Positions 44,537 to 53,986 of a stretch of 64,000 nt of DNA are shown here, piece by piece. The notes beneath the pieces were generated by a model, which was not told where the DNA came from, ran no database searches, and saw only the letters and a list, made by a program, of their open reading frames with translations. The first letter of the stretch is position 1. Each line of letters begins with the position of its first letter. The stretch comes from Flavobacteriaceae bacterium UBA3611 (lineage in GTDB: Bacteria > Bacteroidota > Bacteroidia > Flavobacteriales > Flavobacteriaceae), in assembly GCA_002375495.1 (NCBI GenBank), contig DFLU01000012.1, forward strand, positions 624,269 to 688,268, given 5' to 3'. A program made the translations under genes and the position numbers.

Positions 44537-45348
44537 AGTTCTAATACGTCAACTGCGCCTAATTCAAAAACGCCATTGCTACCATTTTCGTTCATGTCGA
44601 TTTGTGCTTCAAATTTGGGCATCAACACTTGGCCATTTACATTTAAATCCCAAGTATTTGGGTTCTTAAACCATTCGGCAACGTTCATTTTCACTTCAAT
44701 TTGAGTGCCTCGTACAATTGAAATAATACCAAGGTCTACTTCAAACGAGGTGTCTACCAAGTCTATTAGTGTTCCTGGTCCAGGAGGTAACGAGCTGTGT
44801 TTGTTTGCACGTATGGTATGGTATTGAAATGTTTGTGCATCTGTATTTGTGTCTAAGAATGTTCCTTCCAAACGCATATAGTGGTAACCGCCACCAAGAG
44901 GGTCAGGAACATTCCAGCTTCCATCAGAAGAATTTAAATCTGGGTAACCGCCCGGCTTGTCATTATCTTCATCGTCAAAACCGAACGTAAAAGAAACTGT
45001 ATAATCTCCTTCAGGAATTTCAATGTTTGGCACAAATGAAGTGCCCACTCCGGTACGCGCAAAAACCAAGTTGTAATCTGCGGCGTCATATACAGTGCCA
45101 TCGGTTGCCGTAAACGTAATGTCAGAGATTAAGTATACAAGTTTAGAAAGCTCCATTTCAGTTCCAAATGCATTTGTATAGGTAGTGGTCTCATAATCTG
45201 AATTTACGATTGCGAGATCATCCCAGTTTTGGGTAAATTCAAAATTAACCGTAGTCGAAACAGGCTCGTCTATCACCACAGTATCATCGTCGTTGTTGCA
45301 ACTTATAAAAGCCGTCAAGGTAATAAGTGCCAATGCTATTCTCTTCAT
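44533..45348 (-). CDS. MbnP-family putative copper-binding lipoprotein
   Basis: 271 residues. Lipobox ending at Cys17 (TLTAFISC) and an Asp-rich linker. The body matches MbnP/MopE-type proteins: FGTEMELSKLVYLISDITF, PEGDYTVSFTFGFDDEDN, GGYHYMRLEGTF and FQYHTIRA. Several Trp residues (in NWDDL, SWNVPDP, AEWFKNP, TWDLNV) are candidates for the kynurenine conversion done by the partner enzyme. Position and 4-base overlap with the di-heme gene point to one unit. Copper binding is inference from the family. Confidence 0.8.
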   Translation of the reverse strand: MKRIALALITLTAFISCNNDDDTVVIDEPVSTTVNFEFTQNWDDLAIVNSDYETTTYTNAFGTEMELSKLVYLISDITFTATDGTVYDAADYNLVFARTGVGTSFVPNIEIPEGDYTVSFTFGFDDEDNDKPGGYPDLNSSDGSWNVPDPLGGGYHYMRLEGTFLDTNTDAQTFQYHTIRANKHSSLPPGPGTLIDLVDTSFEVDLGIISIVRGTQIEVKMNVAEWFKNPNTWDLNVNGQVLMPKFEAQIDMNENGSNGVFELGAVDVLEL

Positions 45349-45356
45349 GCGTATTT

Positions 45357-46745
45357 TTATTTTATTTTAACAATAAAGGCATCTTTTCCACCTTTGTTTT
45401 GAGTAATATCGCCGTCTGAACTTTCGGTATCGCCTACCAAGAGAATCTCACCTGTAGTAGTTTCTAAAATGCTCTGTCCGAAGTCTAGTTGGCTACCGCC
45501 AATATTTTTTTCGAAAAGCAAGGTACCTTCTTCATTTATAACAAAAAACCAAGCGTCGTTCACACCGTTGTTATTTCCAACATTTATATCGCTACTTCTA
45601 GAAGAAGCAATCACCGAATAATACCCGTTGGCCATAGGAGTGATACTGCGAGCCGATTCAAATTGGGATCCACCATAGGTGTTTTCCCAGAGAATATTGC
45701 CTGAACGGTTAAACTTAACTGCCCAAACATCAGCATTACCGTTCAAATTACTAACATCTTGATCTGAACTTCTTGTATCGCCCACAACGATAAAATTTCC
45801 ATCTGTAGTTTCGGCTAAGCTATAGCAAAGGTCAATCTCGCTACCACCAAAGTTCTTCTCCCAGAGAAGTGTTCCGTTTGCAGCAATGTTTAAAACCCAG
45901 AAATCGTAGGCGCCTTTATTATTGCTAATATCTGTATCTGCACTATCGGAAGAACCGATGAGGATAAAACTTCCATCAGCATTCTCTATAAAATCATAGG
46001 GGGTATCGGTCTGGAGACCTCCATAATATCGTGCCCAAAGTATTTGGCCTTGTGCATCTAATTTCACAGCCCAATAATCACCACCTGCATGGTTGGTTCC
46101 ACGTCCTGGCGTTCTAAAAATATTGCCTTCACCGCCACTAGCAGTTACATCAATAACACCAAGCATTAGGTAGCCACCATCATTGGTTTGCTTTATGTTA
46201 AAGCCACGATCGTCTCCTGCATATCCAAATGTATTTTCCCAGATTAAATCACCATTCCCAGATAACTTCAATGCCCATAGATCGTTAAATCCTGCATTTT
46301 CTGAAGCAACATCGCCATCGTTACTACGGGTGTAACCAGCTACAATATAACCACCATCGCTTGTTTTTGAAATGCTGGTAGCCTCATCTGTGCTAGAACC
46401 TCCGTAGGTTTTACTCCATGAAACAGCACCGTTTGCGGTCGTCTTGATTACCCAAACATCTCTGTCGTCTCCTGTTTTGTCTGTGATGTCTCCATCGGTG
46501 CTTTTAGTGTACCCTGCCATCACATAGCCCCCGTCGGTAGCTTGGGTGGCGGCAACAAGGAAATCGTCGTCACTACCTCCAAGATTTTTCGAGAAAGTAA
46601 TTTCACCCAATAAAACCGTATCAAGAGGTGGGTCTTCCATCGTTTCTTCTTCCTCTTCCATTTCGGTAACAGGATCGTCACCGTCACTACATGAGAAAAC
46701 TACAAGAAAACATGCGCTTACGAATAACCAATATATAGACTTCAT
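45357..46745 (-). CDS. Lipoprotein with seven or more propeller-like repeats
   Basis: 462 residues from 46745 (MKSIYWLFVSACFLVVFSC, lipobox VFSC). After an acidic linker (VTEMEEEEETMEDPP) come near-identical ~55-residue repeats of the type GGS..D...S...T.DGGYIVAGYTRS.DGDV...G..D.W.VK....G...W...YGG, about seven copies. This is the layout of a surface beta-propeller. Domain function unknown. It lies in the same run as the MbnP/MbnH pair and 8 bases before MbnP. Confidence 0.8.
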   Translation of the reverse strand: MKSIYWLFVSACFLVVFSCSDGDDPVTEMEEEEETMEDPPLDTVLLGEITFSKNLGGSDDDFLVAATQATDGGYVMAGYTKSTDGDITDKTGDDRDVWVIKTTANGAVSWSKTYGGSSTDEATSISKTSDGGYIVAGYTRSNDGDVASENAGFNDLWALKLSGNGDLIWENTFGYAGDDRGFNIKQTNDGGYLMLGVIDVTASGGEGNIFRTPGRGTNHAGGDYWAVKLDAQGQILWARYYGGLQTDTPYDFIENADGSFILIGSSDSADTDISNNKGAYDFWVLNIAANGTLLWEKNFGGSEIDLCYSLAETTDGNFIVVGDTRSSDQDVSNLNGNADVWAVKFNRSGNILWENTYGGSQFESARSITPMANGYYSVIASSRSSDINVGNNNGVNDAWFFVINEEGTLLFEKNIGGSQLDFGQSILETTTGEILLVGDTESSDGDITQNKGGKDAFIVKIK

Positions 46746-46809
46746 GGGGTGGGGTTTTATCAATTATAAGTACCTAAGTTTTTAGTCGTTTTAAATGACC
46801 AAAGCTTAC

Positions 46810-48750
46810 TTATTTTTTAATCAATTTTTTTGTGATTTTATTATTGATGTTTACAAAATAAACGCCTTGCGTAAAGCTAGAAACATTTATGGTTTCAGTT
46901 TGTATGGCATCGTAGGTTTTTGCAAAAATAATTTTACCGCTCACATCTACAATTTGAATAGAAGTTACTCCAACGTTTTGAGAAGCGATCGTAATTACTT
47001 CGGAAACAGGATTTGGATAAACACGAAGACCGTTTTCTAAAGCATTTTCGTCTACCGACAACGGAACTTCTACTGCCAATTGAAATCTACAAATACCGAC
47101 GTTTGAAGAAGCATCTGTACTTTCAAATTCAATAAAATAATTTCCTGCTGTTAATTGTGTGCCCGGTGCTGGGTCTTGTGAAATAGTAAGGGTGCCAGTA
47201 CAATTGTCTGCTGCACTTACCAGATCGAGTGCTACATAGTCTGGTACGGTGTAAAAATTCTGACCGGCGTCGAATAAAACTTCTTCATCTGCCGGACAAC
47301 TGAGCTGTGGCGCCAAATTATCTACAACATTCACTGTTGCCATACAGGTATCTATATTTCCGAAGGCATCATATACTTCAATTTCAACCATATTCGTGCC
47401 TAAATCTGCACAATCGAAAAACTTATCGCATGCTAAAAATCCTGCCACGCTTACATTGTCTGTAGAGCCATTGTTGGCATCAGAGGGCGTGAGTATTCCG
47501 TTACCATCTGCATCTAATGCTACGGTTACCGTACCACAGTTTGCTACTGGAGGAGTTGTATCTAAACTGCTTGGTTTTACCAACAAGAAACCACGTTGCA
47601 TATCACTTATTACGATATTTCCACTTTCAAAATAGGGATATACATTCCAAGCACCGCTAAAACTAGCATTGTCGTTATTGGGGTAGGAGTCGAAAAACCC
47701 TTCTTCGGTAATGTTTCCATTTTCAATATCTGAAACATCTAGCACACGTAATCCAGCTCTATAATTCGCGAGATAAAATTTTGAACCTCTGGTGTAACCG
47801 TTGTGGTCTATTGCATCTGTAGGTCCAAAATACTCGAAGCTTACCGACGGGTTATCTAAATCATTTAGGTCGAAAACAACAGTTCGTGTTGGGATTCCAA
47901 CATTTTGTTCATCTAATTCATCTCCGAGGAGAAAAAATCGTTGGTCTTCTGTAAACCATCCTTGGTGCGTATATTCAACGTCTCCGTAATCTAGTGTCGA
48001 TATACCTACTGGGTTGTTTTTATCTGAAATATCAACGATAACAATTTCGTTTTCGTTGCTCCCTATCATGATTTCTTTTCCGTTGTAATCTGGGTCGGGC
48101 CCACAATAGGTTACCATTTGTGCATCATGACTATAGGCGTCCATTCCATAACCACCTTCGCCTACAGGAGATGTAGGGTTTTGGATATTCACAAATATAG
48201 GTCCGCCATTAAAAACGGGAACTCCAAAATTATCACGCGCACCTACAGGGTAAGCATAACCGGTATCTTCATTGATAACAATATTATGCGCACTTCCAAA
48301 TTCGTCAAAATGTGCATCTTCAGTAAATGTTACTGGCGGCGAAGTAACCGTGCGCAATCGGGTAAGATCGAATACTTGCATTCCGTGGCCAGATGCTTCA
48401 CTCACAATATATGCATGGTTGTTATATACTTTTACATCTCTCCAGAGACTGTTGCCCGTATGTGTAGGAAGTTTTCCCAAGTAGACAGGGCTTGTTGGGT
48501 TTGAAATATCTATAAATGCAGTACCGTTACTAAGGCCAATTAGTGCGTATTCATCTCCATTTGTAGGGTCTGTCCATCCCCATGAGTCATTACCGTTTGC
48601 GGCATCAAGTACTGATAAATCTATAGAAGATTGTAAATCATAACCACTACAAGGGTAAGGTCCTGCGGTGCCACCTGTACAAGGTGTTTGTGCTTGAAAC
48701 CCGAGGGTTGTAAAAATAAGTAGGGAGAGGGTGAGTGTAATTTTTTTCAT
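46810..48750 (-). CDS. Choice-of-anchor B (LVIVD-repeat) secreted protein with T9SS type A tail
   Basis: 646 residues from 48750, the ATG of the signal peptide MKKITLTLSLLIFTTLGFQA. The choice-of-anchor B propeller domain (about 25-400) has motifs such as GWTDPTNGDEYALIGLSNGT, WRDVKVYNNHAYIVSEA, HNIVINEDTGYAY and YTHQGWFTEDQRFFLLGDE. HYR/Ig-like domains follow (about 410-560), then a T9SS type A CTD (VYPNPVSEVITI...KKLIKK). It is about twice the length of its lipid-anchored paralogue next door. Probable cell-surface protein. Ligand unknown. Confidence 0.88.
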   Translation of the reverse strand: MKKITLTLSLLIFTTLGFQAQTPCTGGTAGPYPCSGYDLQSSIDLSVLDAANGNDSWGWTDPTNGDEYALIGLSNGTAFIDISNPTSPVYLGKLPTHTGNSLWRDVKVYNNHAYIVSEASGHGMQVFDLTRLRTVTSPPVTFTEDAHFDEFGSAHNIVINEDTGYAYPVGARDNFGVPVFNGGPIFVNIQNPTSPVGEGGYGMDAYSHDAQMVTYCGPDPDYNGKEIMIGSNENEIVIVDISDKNNPVGISTLDYGDVEYTHQGWFTEDQRFFLLGDELDEQNVGIPTRTVVFDLNDLDNPSVSFEYFGPTDAIDHNGYTRGSKFYLANYRAGLRVLDVSDIENGNITEEGFFDSYPNNDNASFSGAWNVYPYFESGNIVISDMQRGFLLVKPSSLDTTPPVANCGTVTVALDADGNGILTPSDANNGSTDNVSVAGFLACDKFFDCADLGTNMVEIEVYDAFGNIDTCMATVNVVDNLAPQLSCPADEEVLFDAGQNFYTVPDYVALDLVSAADNCTGTLTISQDPAPGTQLTAGNYFIEFESTDASSNVGICRFQLAVEVPLSVDENALENGLRVYPNPVSEVITIASQNVGVTSIQIVDVSGKIIFAKTYDAIQTETINVSSFTQGVYFVNINNKITKKLIKK

Positions 48751-48881
48751 AAATAATTTTTTTTGATATTGCTGAAACGACGCTAACCGTTTAAAATTGT
48801 TCAAGATTTCTTAAAATTTATTGAATTATAATCAATAAGGAAGCCGGAATTCTTAGCTTAAATGCAAATATATCAAATATT

Positions 48882-50138
48882 CTACCTAACAAGATAGAAT
48901 CCGCCGTCAATATCACTGATGATAATATGGCCACTTTCAAAGTACGGATACACACTCCAAGCCCCATTAAAAGACGCCTGATTGTTACTTGGGTATGAAT
49001 CGAAATGAGCGATTTCATTTAAATTGCCATTTGCTATATCGCTGAGGTCAATAATCCTTAAGCCTGCAGTATAATTTGCGAGGTAATAGCGATTATTCTT
49101 CACATATCCATTATGGTCAATCGCGGGTGTTGGCCCACCATATTCGGTATGGGCAATCGGGTTGTCCAGATCTGTAAAATCGAAAATTATGGTTCGCGAC
49201 ATAAGTCCGAAATCCAATTCGTCTAATTCGTCCCCTAAAATAAAATAACGCTGGTCTTCGGTAAACCAGCCTTGGTGTGTATAACCTGTTTGTCCGTACG
49301 AAATGGTAGAAATTGGTAGCGGATTCGCCTTGTCGGTGATGTCTACCAACACCACTTCATCTACATTGCTTCCAATCAGTATTTCACGACCAGTATAATC
49401 GGTGTCTGGGCCGTTATAGGTTACCACTTGGGCATCATGGCTGTATGAGCCCATAGAGTAACCACCTGCTGGCTGGGGATTTTCAGGATCTTGAATGTTA
49501 ATGAAATGTGGTCCGCCATCGAATGTTGAGGTCCCAACTACGTAGGCGTAACCTGTTTCTTCATTAATTACAATATTGTGGGCATTTCCGAATAAATTAT
49601 ACACTGCATCTGTGTTGAAATTTTCTGGCGGGTTGTTCACATCGCGCAATTTAGTTAGATCGAATACCTGCATTCCGTGACCCATGGCCTCACTTACAAT
49701 AAATGCATAATTTTGATATACTTTTATATCCCGCCAAGTACTTGCCGAAGTTTCTGTAGCAAGTTTTCCTAAATAAATGGGTAGCTCCAGATTGGAGATG
49801 TCGATAAAAGCGGTGCCATTGTCTAAGCCCATGATTGCATATTCTTTTCCGGTTGTGGCATCTGTCCAGCCCCAGCAATCGTTCCCTCTACTTGCATCCA
49901 TGTCAGCAAGACTAAACTGATAAATAAGGTCGATACCAAAACAAGAGTAGGTGCCACCAGCCAATCCACCATCACATGGAGCAGGAAAAGTTGGTGGTGG
50001 AGGAGGTGGAGGTGGGTCTTCCATAGGGGGGTCGTTCATGATATCACCAGGATCCATCGCGATTACAGTTTCGTCTTCAGAGCACATGGTGATAAAAAAA
50101 GTGAGGCAGAGTAACAGGAAAATTCTTTTCATGGTCAT
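48882..50138 (-). CDS. Choice-of-anchor B family lipoprotein
   Basis: 418 residues. Signal with a Cys near residue 19 (FFITMCSEDE), an acidic linker and a striking poly-Pro stretch (PPPPPPPPTFP), then the same LVIVD propeller as the next gene (GWTDATTGKEYAIMGLDNGT, WRDIKVYQNYAFIVSEA, HNIVINEETGYAY, YTHQGWFTEDQRYFILGDE). It ends after the propeller, with no T9SS tail. So the two paralogues use different anchors, one lipid and one T9SS. First gene of the five-gene run, with a TACTTTAG -7 element upstream. Confidence 0.85.
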   Translation of the reverse strand: MTMKRIFLLLCLTFFITMCSEDETVIAMDPGDIMNDPPMEDPPPPPPPPTFPAPCDGGLAGGTYSCFGIDLIYQFSLADMDASRGNDCWGWTDATTGKEYAIMGLDNGTAFIDISNLELPIYLGKLATETSASTWRDIKVYQNYAFIVSEAMGHGMQVFDLTKLRDVNNPPENFNTDAVYNLFGNAHNIVINEETGYAYVVGTSTFDGGPHFINIQDPENPQPAGGYSMGSYSHDAQVVTYNGPDTDYTGREILIGSNVDEVVLVDITDKANPLPISTISYGQTGYTHQGWFTEDQRYFILGDELDELDFGLMSRTIIFDFTDLDNPIAHTEYGGPTPAIDHNGYVKNNRYYLANYTAGLRIIDLSDIANGNLNEIAHFDSYPSNNQASFNGAWSVYPYFESGHIIISDIDGGFYLVR

Positions 50139-50150
50139 AGCTTTAAGAGC

Positions 50151-50181
50151 CTAAAGTACACCTACCTTCCATAAAATCCAA
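50151..50181 (-). promoter_or_regulatory. Candidate promoter of the anchor B/MbnP/MbnH run
   Basis: Minus strand: TTG (50179-50181), 20-base spacer, TACTTTAG (50151-50158), one mismatch from TAnnTTTG, 13 bases before the ATG at 50138. Confidence 0.45.
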
Positions 50182-50193
50182 TAGGATAAGGTC

Positions 50194-50221
50194 TTGTTTT
50201 ATAAATGAAGCCGTATTTTTG
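50194..50221 (+). promoter_or_regulatory. thiL promoter
   Basis: TTG (50194-50196), 17-base spacer, TATTTTTG (50214-50221). Transcription would start near 50227, so the ATG at 50205 is not on the transcript and the thiL start must be 50247. Confidence 0.65.
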
Positions 50222-50246
50222 CATCCAATTCAGAAGAAAAGTATAT

Positions 50247-51302
50247 ATGTTTGAAAATAAGGATACTTCAAAAACACCTATTGCCCAATTAGGAGAGTTT
50301 GGTCTAATAGACCATCTTGCCAAAAATTTTGAAATATCAAGCAAGACGACGGTAAAAGGAATAGGAGACGATGCAGCAGTTTTGGCACCAGAAAAAGGCA
50401 AACAATTGGTGGTTACCACCGATATGTTAGTAGAAGGGGTACATTTCGACCTTAGTTATATGCCACTTAAGCATTTGGGGTATAAAGCAGTGATGGTAAA
50501 CTTATCTGATGTATACGCTATGAATGCCACTGCACAACAGATTACTGTTTCAATAGCAGTGTCTAACCGTTTTCCAGTCGAGGCTATGGAAGAACTTTAC
50601 AGCGGTATACAAACAGCTGCCGCACTTTACAAAGTAGATGTAGTTGGTGGCGATACCACTTCGTCTACTTCTGGATTGGTGATTAGTATTACTGCGATTG
50701 GAACTGCAACTCCCGAGAAGATAGCCTATCGCACTGGAGCCAAAGAAAATGATCTGTTGGTAGTTACCGGCGATTTGGGCGCTGCATATTTGGGGTTACA
50801 GGTATTGGAAAGAGAAAAACAAGTGTACAAAGTAAACCCCAACTCACAACCCGACCTTGAAAAATATACCTATCTAATTGAACGGCAGTTAAAACCGGAG
50901 GCTCGAAAGGACATTGGTGGTTTGTTGGCAGAACTAGAAGTGCAACCTACTTCGATGATTGATATTAGCGACGGACTCTCAAGTGAAATCATTCATATTT
51001 GTAAAAGCTCTGCAGTTGGGTGTAATTTATATGAGGATAAAATTCCATTAGATCCGCAAGTGATTTCTGCATGCGAAGAATTTAATCTAGATAGTACGAC
51101 TATTGCGTTAAGTGGCGGCGAAGATTATGAATTGTTATTTACCGTTAGTACCGAAGACTTTCCGAAGATAAAAGCGAACCCAAACCTCACCGTGATTGGC
51201 CATATTACCAAAGAGAGTGAAGGCATGCACCTCATTACCCGTGCGAATACCAAAATACCATTAATTGCCAGAGGCTGGAATGCGATGGAAGAAAGTGAAT
51301 AG
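50247..51302 (+). CDS. thiL: Thiamine-monophosphate kinase
   Basis: 351 residues from 50247 (MFENKDTSKTPIAQLGEFGL). The promoter at 50194-50221 excludes the longer frame. ThiL phosphorylates TMP to the cofactor TPP. Family motifs: GIGDDAAVLAP near the N-terminus (metal/ATP-binding Asp pair), VVTTDMLVEGVHFDL, VGGDTTSS, MIDISDGLSSE and ALSGGEDYELLFT. No TPP riboswitch structure was noticed in the short leader. It converges directly on the small zinc-ribbon genes with no gap. Confidence 0.95.
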   Translation: MFENKDTSKTPIAQLGEFGLIDHLAKNFEISSKTTVKGIGDDAAVLAPEKGKQLVVTTDMLVEGVHFDLSYMPLKHLGYKAVMVNLSDVYAMNATAQQITVSIAVSNRFPVEAMEELYSGIQTAAALYKVDVVGGDTTSSTSGLVISITAIGTATPEKIAYRTGAKENDLLVVTGDLGAAYLGLQVLEREKQVYKVNPNSQPDLEKYTYLIERQLKPEARKDIGGLLAELEVQPTSMIDISDGLSSEIIHICKSSAVGCNLYEDKIPLDPQVISACEEFNLDSTTIALSGGEDYELLFTVSTEDFPKIKANPNLTVIGHITKESEGMHLITRANTKIPLIARGWNAMEESE

Positions 51303-51506
51303 TTAAGCCGATTTTTGGTTGGCGAGAACGGTTTCAAAATAACGATTGTTCTCACGCCAGTACTTAGAGAGCTTTACCATTCTGCCGTAGCCATCTGTGG
51401 TAAATTGCTGCTTGCAGTTTACACACTGAAACTCTTCTTTATATAAAGAGTCTGTCGCGATTTGTTTCAGCGAATGGCCTTTAAACTTACACGATAACAT
51501 CTTCAT
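51303..51506 (-). CDS. Small zinc-ribbon-like protein 2 (hypothetical)
   Basis: 67 residues. Pattern C-K-F-K-G-H then, 16 residues on, CVNC: one Cys, one His and a CxxC, which could bind one zinc ion. Basic and aromatic C-terminus (YWRENNRYFETV). It is 2 bases after a similar 80-residue gene, so the two look like a duplicated pair in one transcript. The start could also be the Met at residue 3. Function unknown. Confidence 0.6.
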   Translation of the reverse strand: MKMLSCKFKGHSLKQIATDSLYKEEFQCVNCKQQFTTDGYGRMVKLSKYWRENNRYFETVLANQKSA

Positions 51507-51508
51507 GT

Positions 51509-51751
51509 CTAAGCCGGAATTTTTTGATTCTTCTTGGCGTAAAAGGAAGCGAGCACGTTGTTGGTCTCTTTAATTTTTACGGTAAGGATTTCAAGTGTAC
51601 CTTTCATATTGTCGGTAACTTCTTTTCCACAATGGCAGCAGGTATACTCGCTAATATGGTTGGTAATTTTTCTAGTTTCGGCGTAATCGTGGCCGAAGGT
51701 TGCGCAAACAACGCTCAGTAGGGAAAATGGGGAAGTAGTAAATTTTTCCAT
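51509..51751 (-). CDS. Small zinc-ribbon-like protein 1 (hypothetical)
   Basis: 80 residues with the same plan as its neighbour: C-A-T-F-G-H, then CCHC and a Lys/Thr-rich tail. The CxFGH part recalls small DUF1660-type phage-associated proteins, but no phage genes are nearby. It is probably a cytoplasmic, metal-binding small protein. Function unknown. Confidence 0.6.
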   Translation of the reverse strand: MEKFTTSPFSLLSVVCATFGHDYAETRKITNHISEYTCCHCGKEVTDNMKGTLEILTVKIKETNNVLASFYAKKNQKIPA

Positions 51752-51815
51752 AACTAGTGGCTGGTTTAATTGTTAAGATGGGTTAAATGTAGAAAAAAAA
51801 TCGAATTAATATCGA

Positions 51816-52598
51816 TTAAATGCATTTATTTTCGATTAAATGCAAAATTTTAACAATTTCGGTAGTGTTTTCGATATGATTCATGTGGCTGCCATTAACG
51901 CTGAAAAACTCAGTTTTCGTTTGTTCCGCTATTTTTTTACAGTCGTCGATTGGTAAAATAGGGTCGTGCACACCGCAAATCATATATTTTGGTTTGCTGA
52001 AAGATTTTAACACCATAGTCCGGTCTTTACGGTCTTTCATCCCCGCAATCGCTGCTGTGATTCCTTCAAGTGGAAAGGTAAGCGCTTCTGCTTTTAATGC
52101 TGAAATTTCCTTTTCAAATTTAATTCTAGAGGCTTCGTTGAAAAGATTGGTGATCGCCATACCTACAAAGGCGTCTTTAGCTTTAGGTACCAATGCTAAG
52201 GCACGTTCCCTATTTTCAATACGCGCCTGCGAATCTGCAGCAGGGGTAGAATTCAGCAAAATCAACTTTTTAATTTGCCCAGGGTACTTTTCTGCCATAG
52301 CCATGGCCACATAACCACCCATAGAATGCCCTATAATGGTAGCTTCAGCAATCCCGAGCTGCGCCAAAAGTGCCGAAGTAATTTCGGCAAACAGCTCCAT
52401 ACCGTGCACTTTGCTAATGGACGGGGTTTTACCATGCCCCGGAAAATCGAATGTGATTACCCGATGCGTTTTTGTGATTTCTGGGAGGAGGCCGTCCCAC
52501 ATGGTGCTGCTTTCAAGAAAGCCATGTAGTAACATTAGCACGGGGCCATTACCTTGGCTGTTATAATATATAGGTGTATGGTGGTAGGAGAATATCAT
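51816..52598 (-). CDS. Alpha/beta-fold hydrolase
   Basis: 260 residues, no signal peptide. Oxyanion LLHGFLESSTMWDGLLPEI, nucleophile Ser in IIGHSMGGYVAMA, Asp in CGVHDPILP and His in NGSHMNHIE complete the triad. This is the general esterase/haloperoxidase-like family. Substrate cannot be told. Not related to the PETase-like gene at 11879 beyond the fold. Confidence 0.88.
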   Translation of the reverse strand: MIFSYHHTPIYYNSQGNGPVLMLLHGFLESSTMWDGLLPEITKTHRVITFDFPGHGKTPSISKVHGMELFAEITSALLAQLGIAEATIIGHSMGGYVAMAMAEKYPGQIKKLILLNSTPAADSQARIENRERALALVPKAKDAFVGMAITNLFNEASRIKFEKEISALKAEALTFPLEGITAAIAGMKDRKDRTMVLKSFSKPKYMICGVHDPILPIDDCKKIAEQTKTEFFSVNGSHMNHIENTTEIVKILHLIENKCI

Positions 52599-52674
52599 TT
52601 TTATATCTTCGGGGAAATTTAAATGCCAAAATTAATCAACGACCTTCACCCACACTTAATTTTTCTAAATTTAA

Positions 52675-53967
52675 ATGAACTTTAACAAGCAGACGTATCT
52701 CACAGCCTTTGCGCTTTTTTCCATGTTCTTTGGCGCCGGAAACTTGATTCTCCCTCCATTTCTTGGTTATAATGCGGGTACCGACTGGTTTTGGGTGCTT
52801 ATTGGTTTTGCTGCTTCGGCCGTAGTCGTACCCATTCTGGCAATTTATGGCTACGCGCGGCTCCAAGGTTCGATGCTCGATTTTGCTAAAAAGATATCGC
52901 CAGCTATTGCGTTGGTATATTGTATCATCGTTTACGCAATTTCGGTGGCATTACCGGCACCAAGAACGGCATCTGTTACTTATGAAATGGCAATACAGCC
53001 ATATTTTGAGATGAGTTCGCTAGCCTTAAGCAGTATTTATTTTGTATTTGTGCTTGTGTTTGCTCTAAACCGAACTCATATTATTACCCTTATCGGAAAG
53101 TTCCTAACACCACTAATCATCCTACTATTGGTGAGTATCATCGGGATCGGACTCTTTGCTGAAACGGAACCGTTGCGAACTTCTATATTTGACAATGGTC
53201 TCTCGGCCGGAATGTTGGAAGGATACCAAACTTTTGACGCTATTGGCGGAGTGGTGGTTGGTGGCGTAATTGTGATTTCATTGGCGCTACAGGGAAAGTT
53301 CAACTATGGGGAAAAAAGGAAAATGATTGCCAAATCAGGCCTGCTAGCAGGTATAGGATTGTTTGTGATGTATGGTGGGTTAATTGCCTTGGGAGCATTT
53401 TTTAGCGGAACGATTTCCGTAGAAAACAGAACCGAATTACTCACTTTTTTAAGTACCGAAACCTTAGGGAGTATCGGCACCGCATTTCTCGCAATTCTGG
53501 TTGCCCTAGCGTGCTTTACTACTGCTGTTGGAATCATTACGGGTACCGCAGATTTTGTAAAAGGACTTTGTAAAAATTCTAGAAACGCTTATGTTGTAAC
53601 AGCCATCTTGGGTTGTGTGCTAGGTGTGGCTATTGGCCAATTTGATGTTCATTATATTATAGATATCGCATTGCCTGCCCTCATGTTTATTTATCCTATC
53701 ACGATTGTGCTTATCCTGTTAAATATAGTACCCGAACGGTATGCATCAGCTGTCGTGTTTCGCAGTGTAGCCTTGGTAACATTTCTGTTTAGCATTCCAG
53801 ATTTTCTCACATTTTTTATGGCAGAAGGAGCCTTAGACGGGCTCAAAGATTCTATTCCATTGTCGCAATACAGTATGGGTTGGGTAGTCCCCGCGGGAAT
53901 TGCTTTCGTCTTGGCCAATGTATTTTCGAATTTCAATAAAAAGAAAGAAGGGTCTTCTTCGAGCTAA
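52675..53967 (+). CDS. brnQ: Branched-chain amino acid:cation symporter BrnQ
   Basis: 430 residues, about 12 membrane segments. Starts FNKQTYLTAFALFSMFFGAGNLILPPFLG, the family hallmark, with APRTASVTYEMAIQP further on. Imports Leu, Ile and Val with Na+ or H+ across the cytoplasmic membrane. Monocistronic. Confidence 0.95.
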   Translation: MNFNKQTYLTAFALFSMFFGAGNLILPPFLGYNAGTDWFWVLIGFAASAVVVPILAIYGYARLQGSMLDFAKKISPAIALVYCIIVYAISVALPAPRTASVTYEMAIQPYFEMSSLALSSIYFVFVLVFALNRTHIITLIGKFLTPLIILLLVSIIGIGLFAETEPLRTSIFDNGLSAGMLEGYQTFDAIGGVVVGGVIVISLALQGKFNYGEKRKMIAKSGLLAGIGLFVMYGGLIALGAFFSGTISVENRTELLTFLSTETLGSIGTAFLAILVALACFTTAVGIITGTADFVKGLCKNSRNAYVVTAILGCVLGVAIGQFDVHYIIDIALPALMFIYPITIVLILLNIVPERYASAVVFRSVALVTFLFSIPDFLTFFMAEGALDGLKDSIPLSQYSMGWVVPAGIAFVLANVFSNFNKKKEGSSSS

Positions 53968-53986
53968 GAGCACTTTTACCTTTTTT

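Noticed and set aside
50180..50246. TPP riboswitch before thiL
   Set aside because: The transcript leader is only about 20 bases, too short for the structure.
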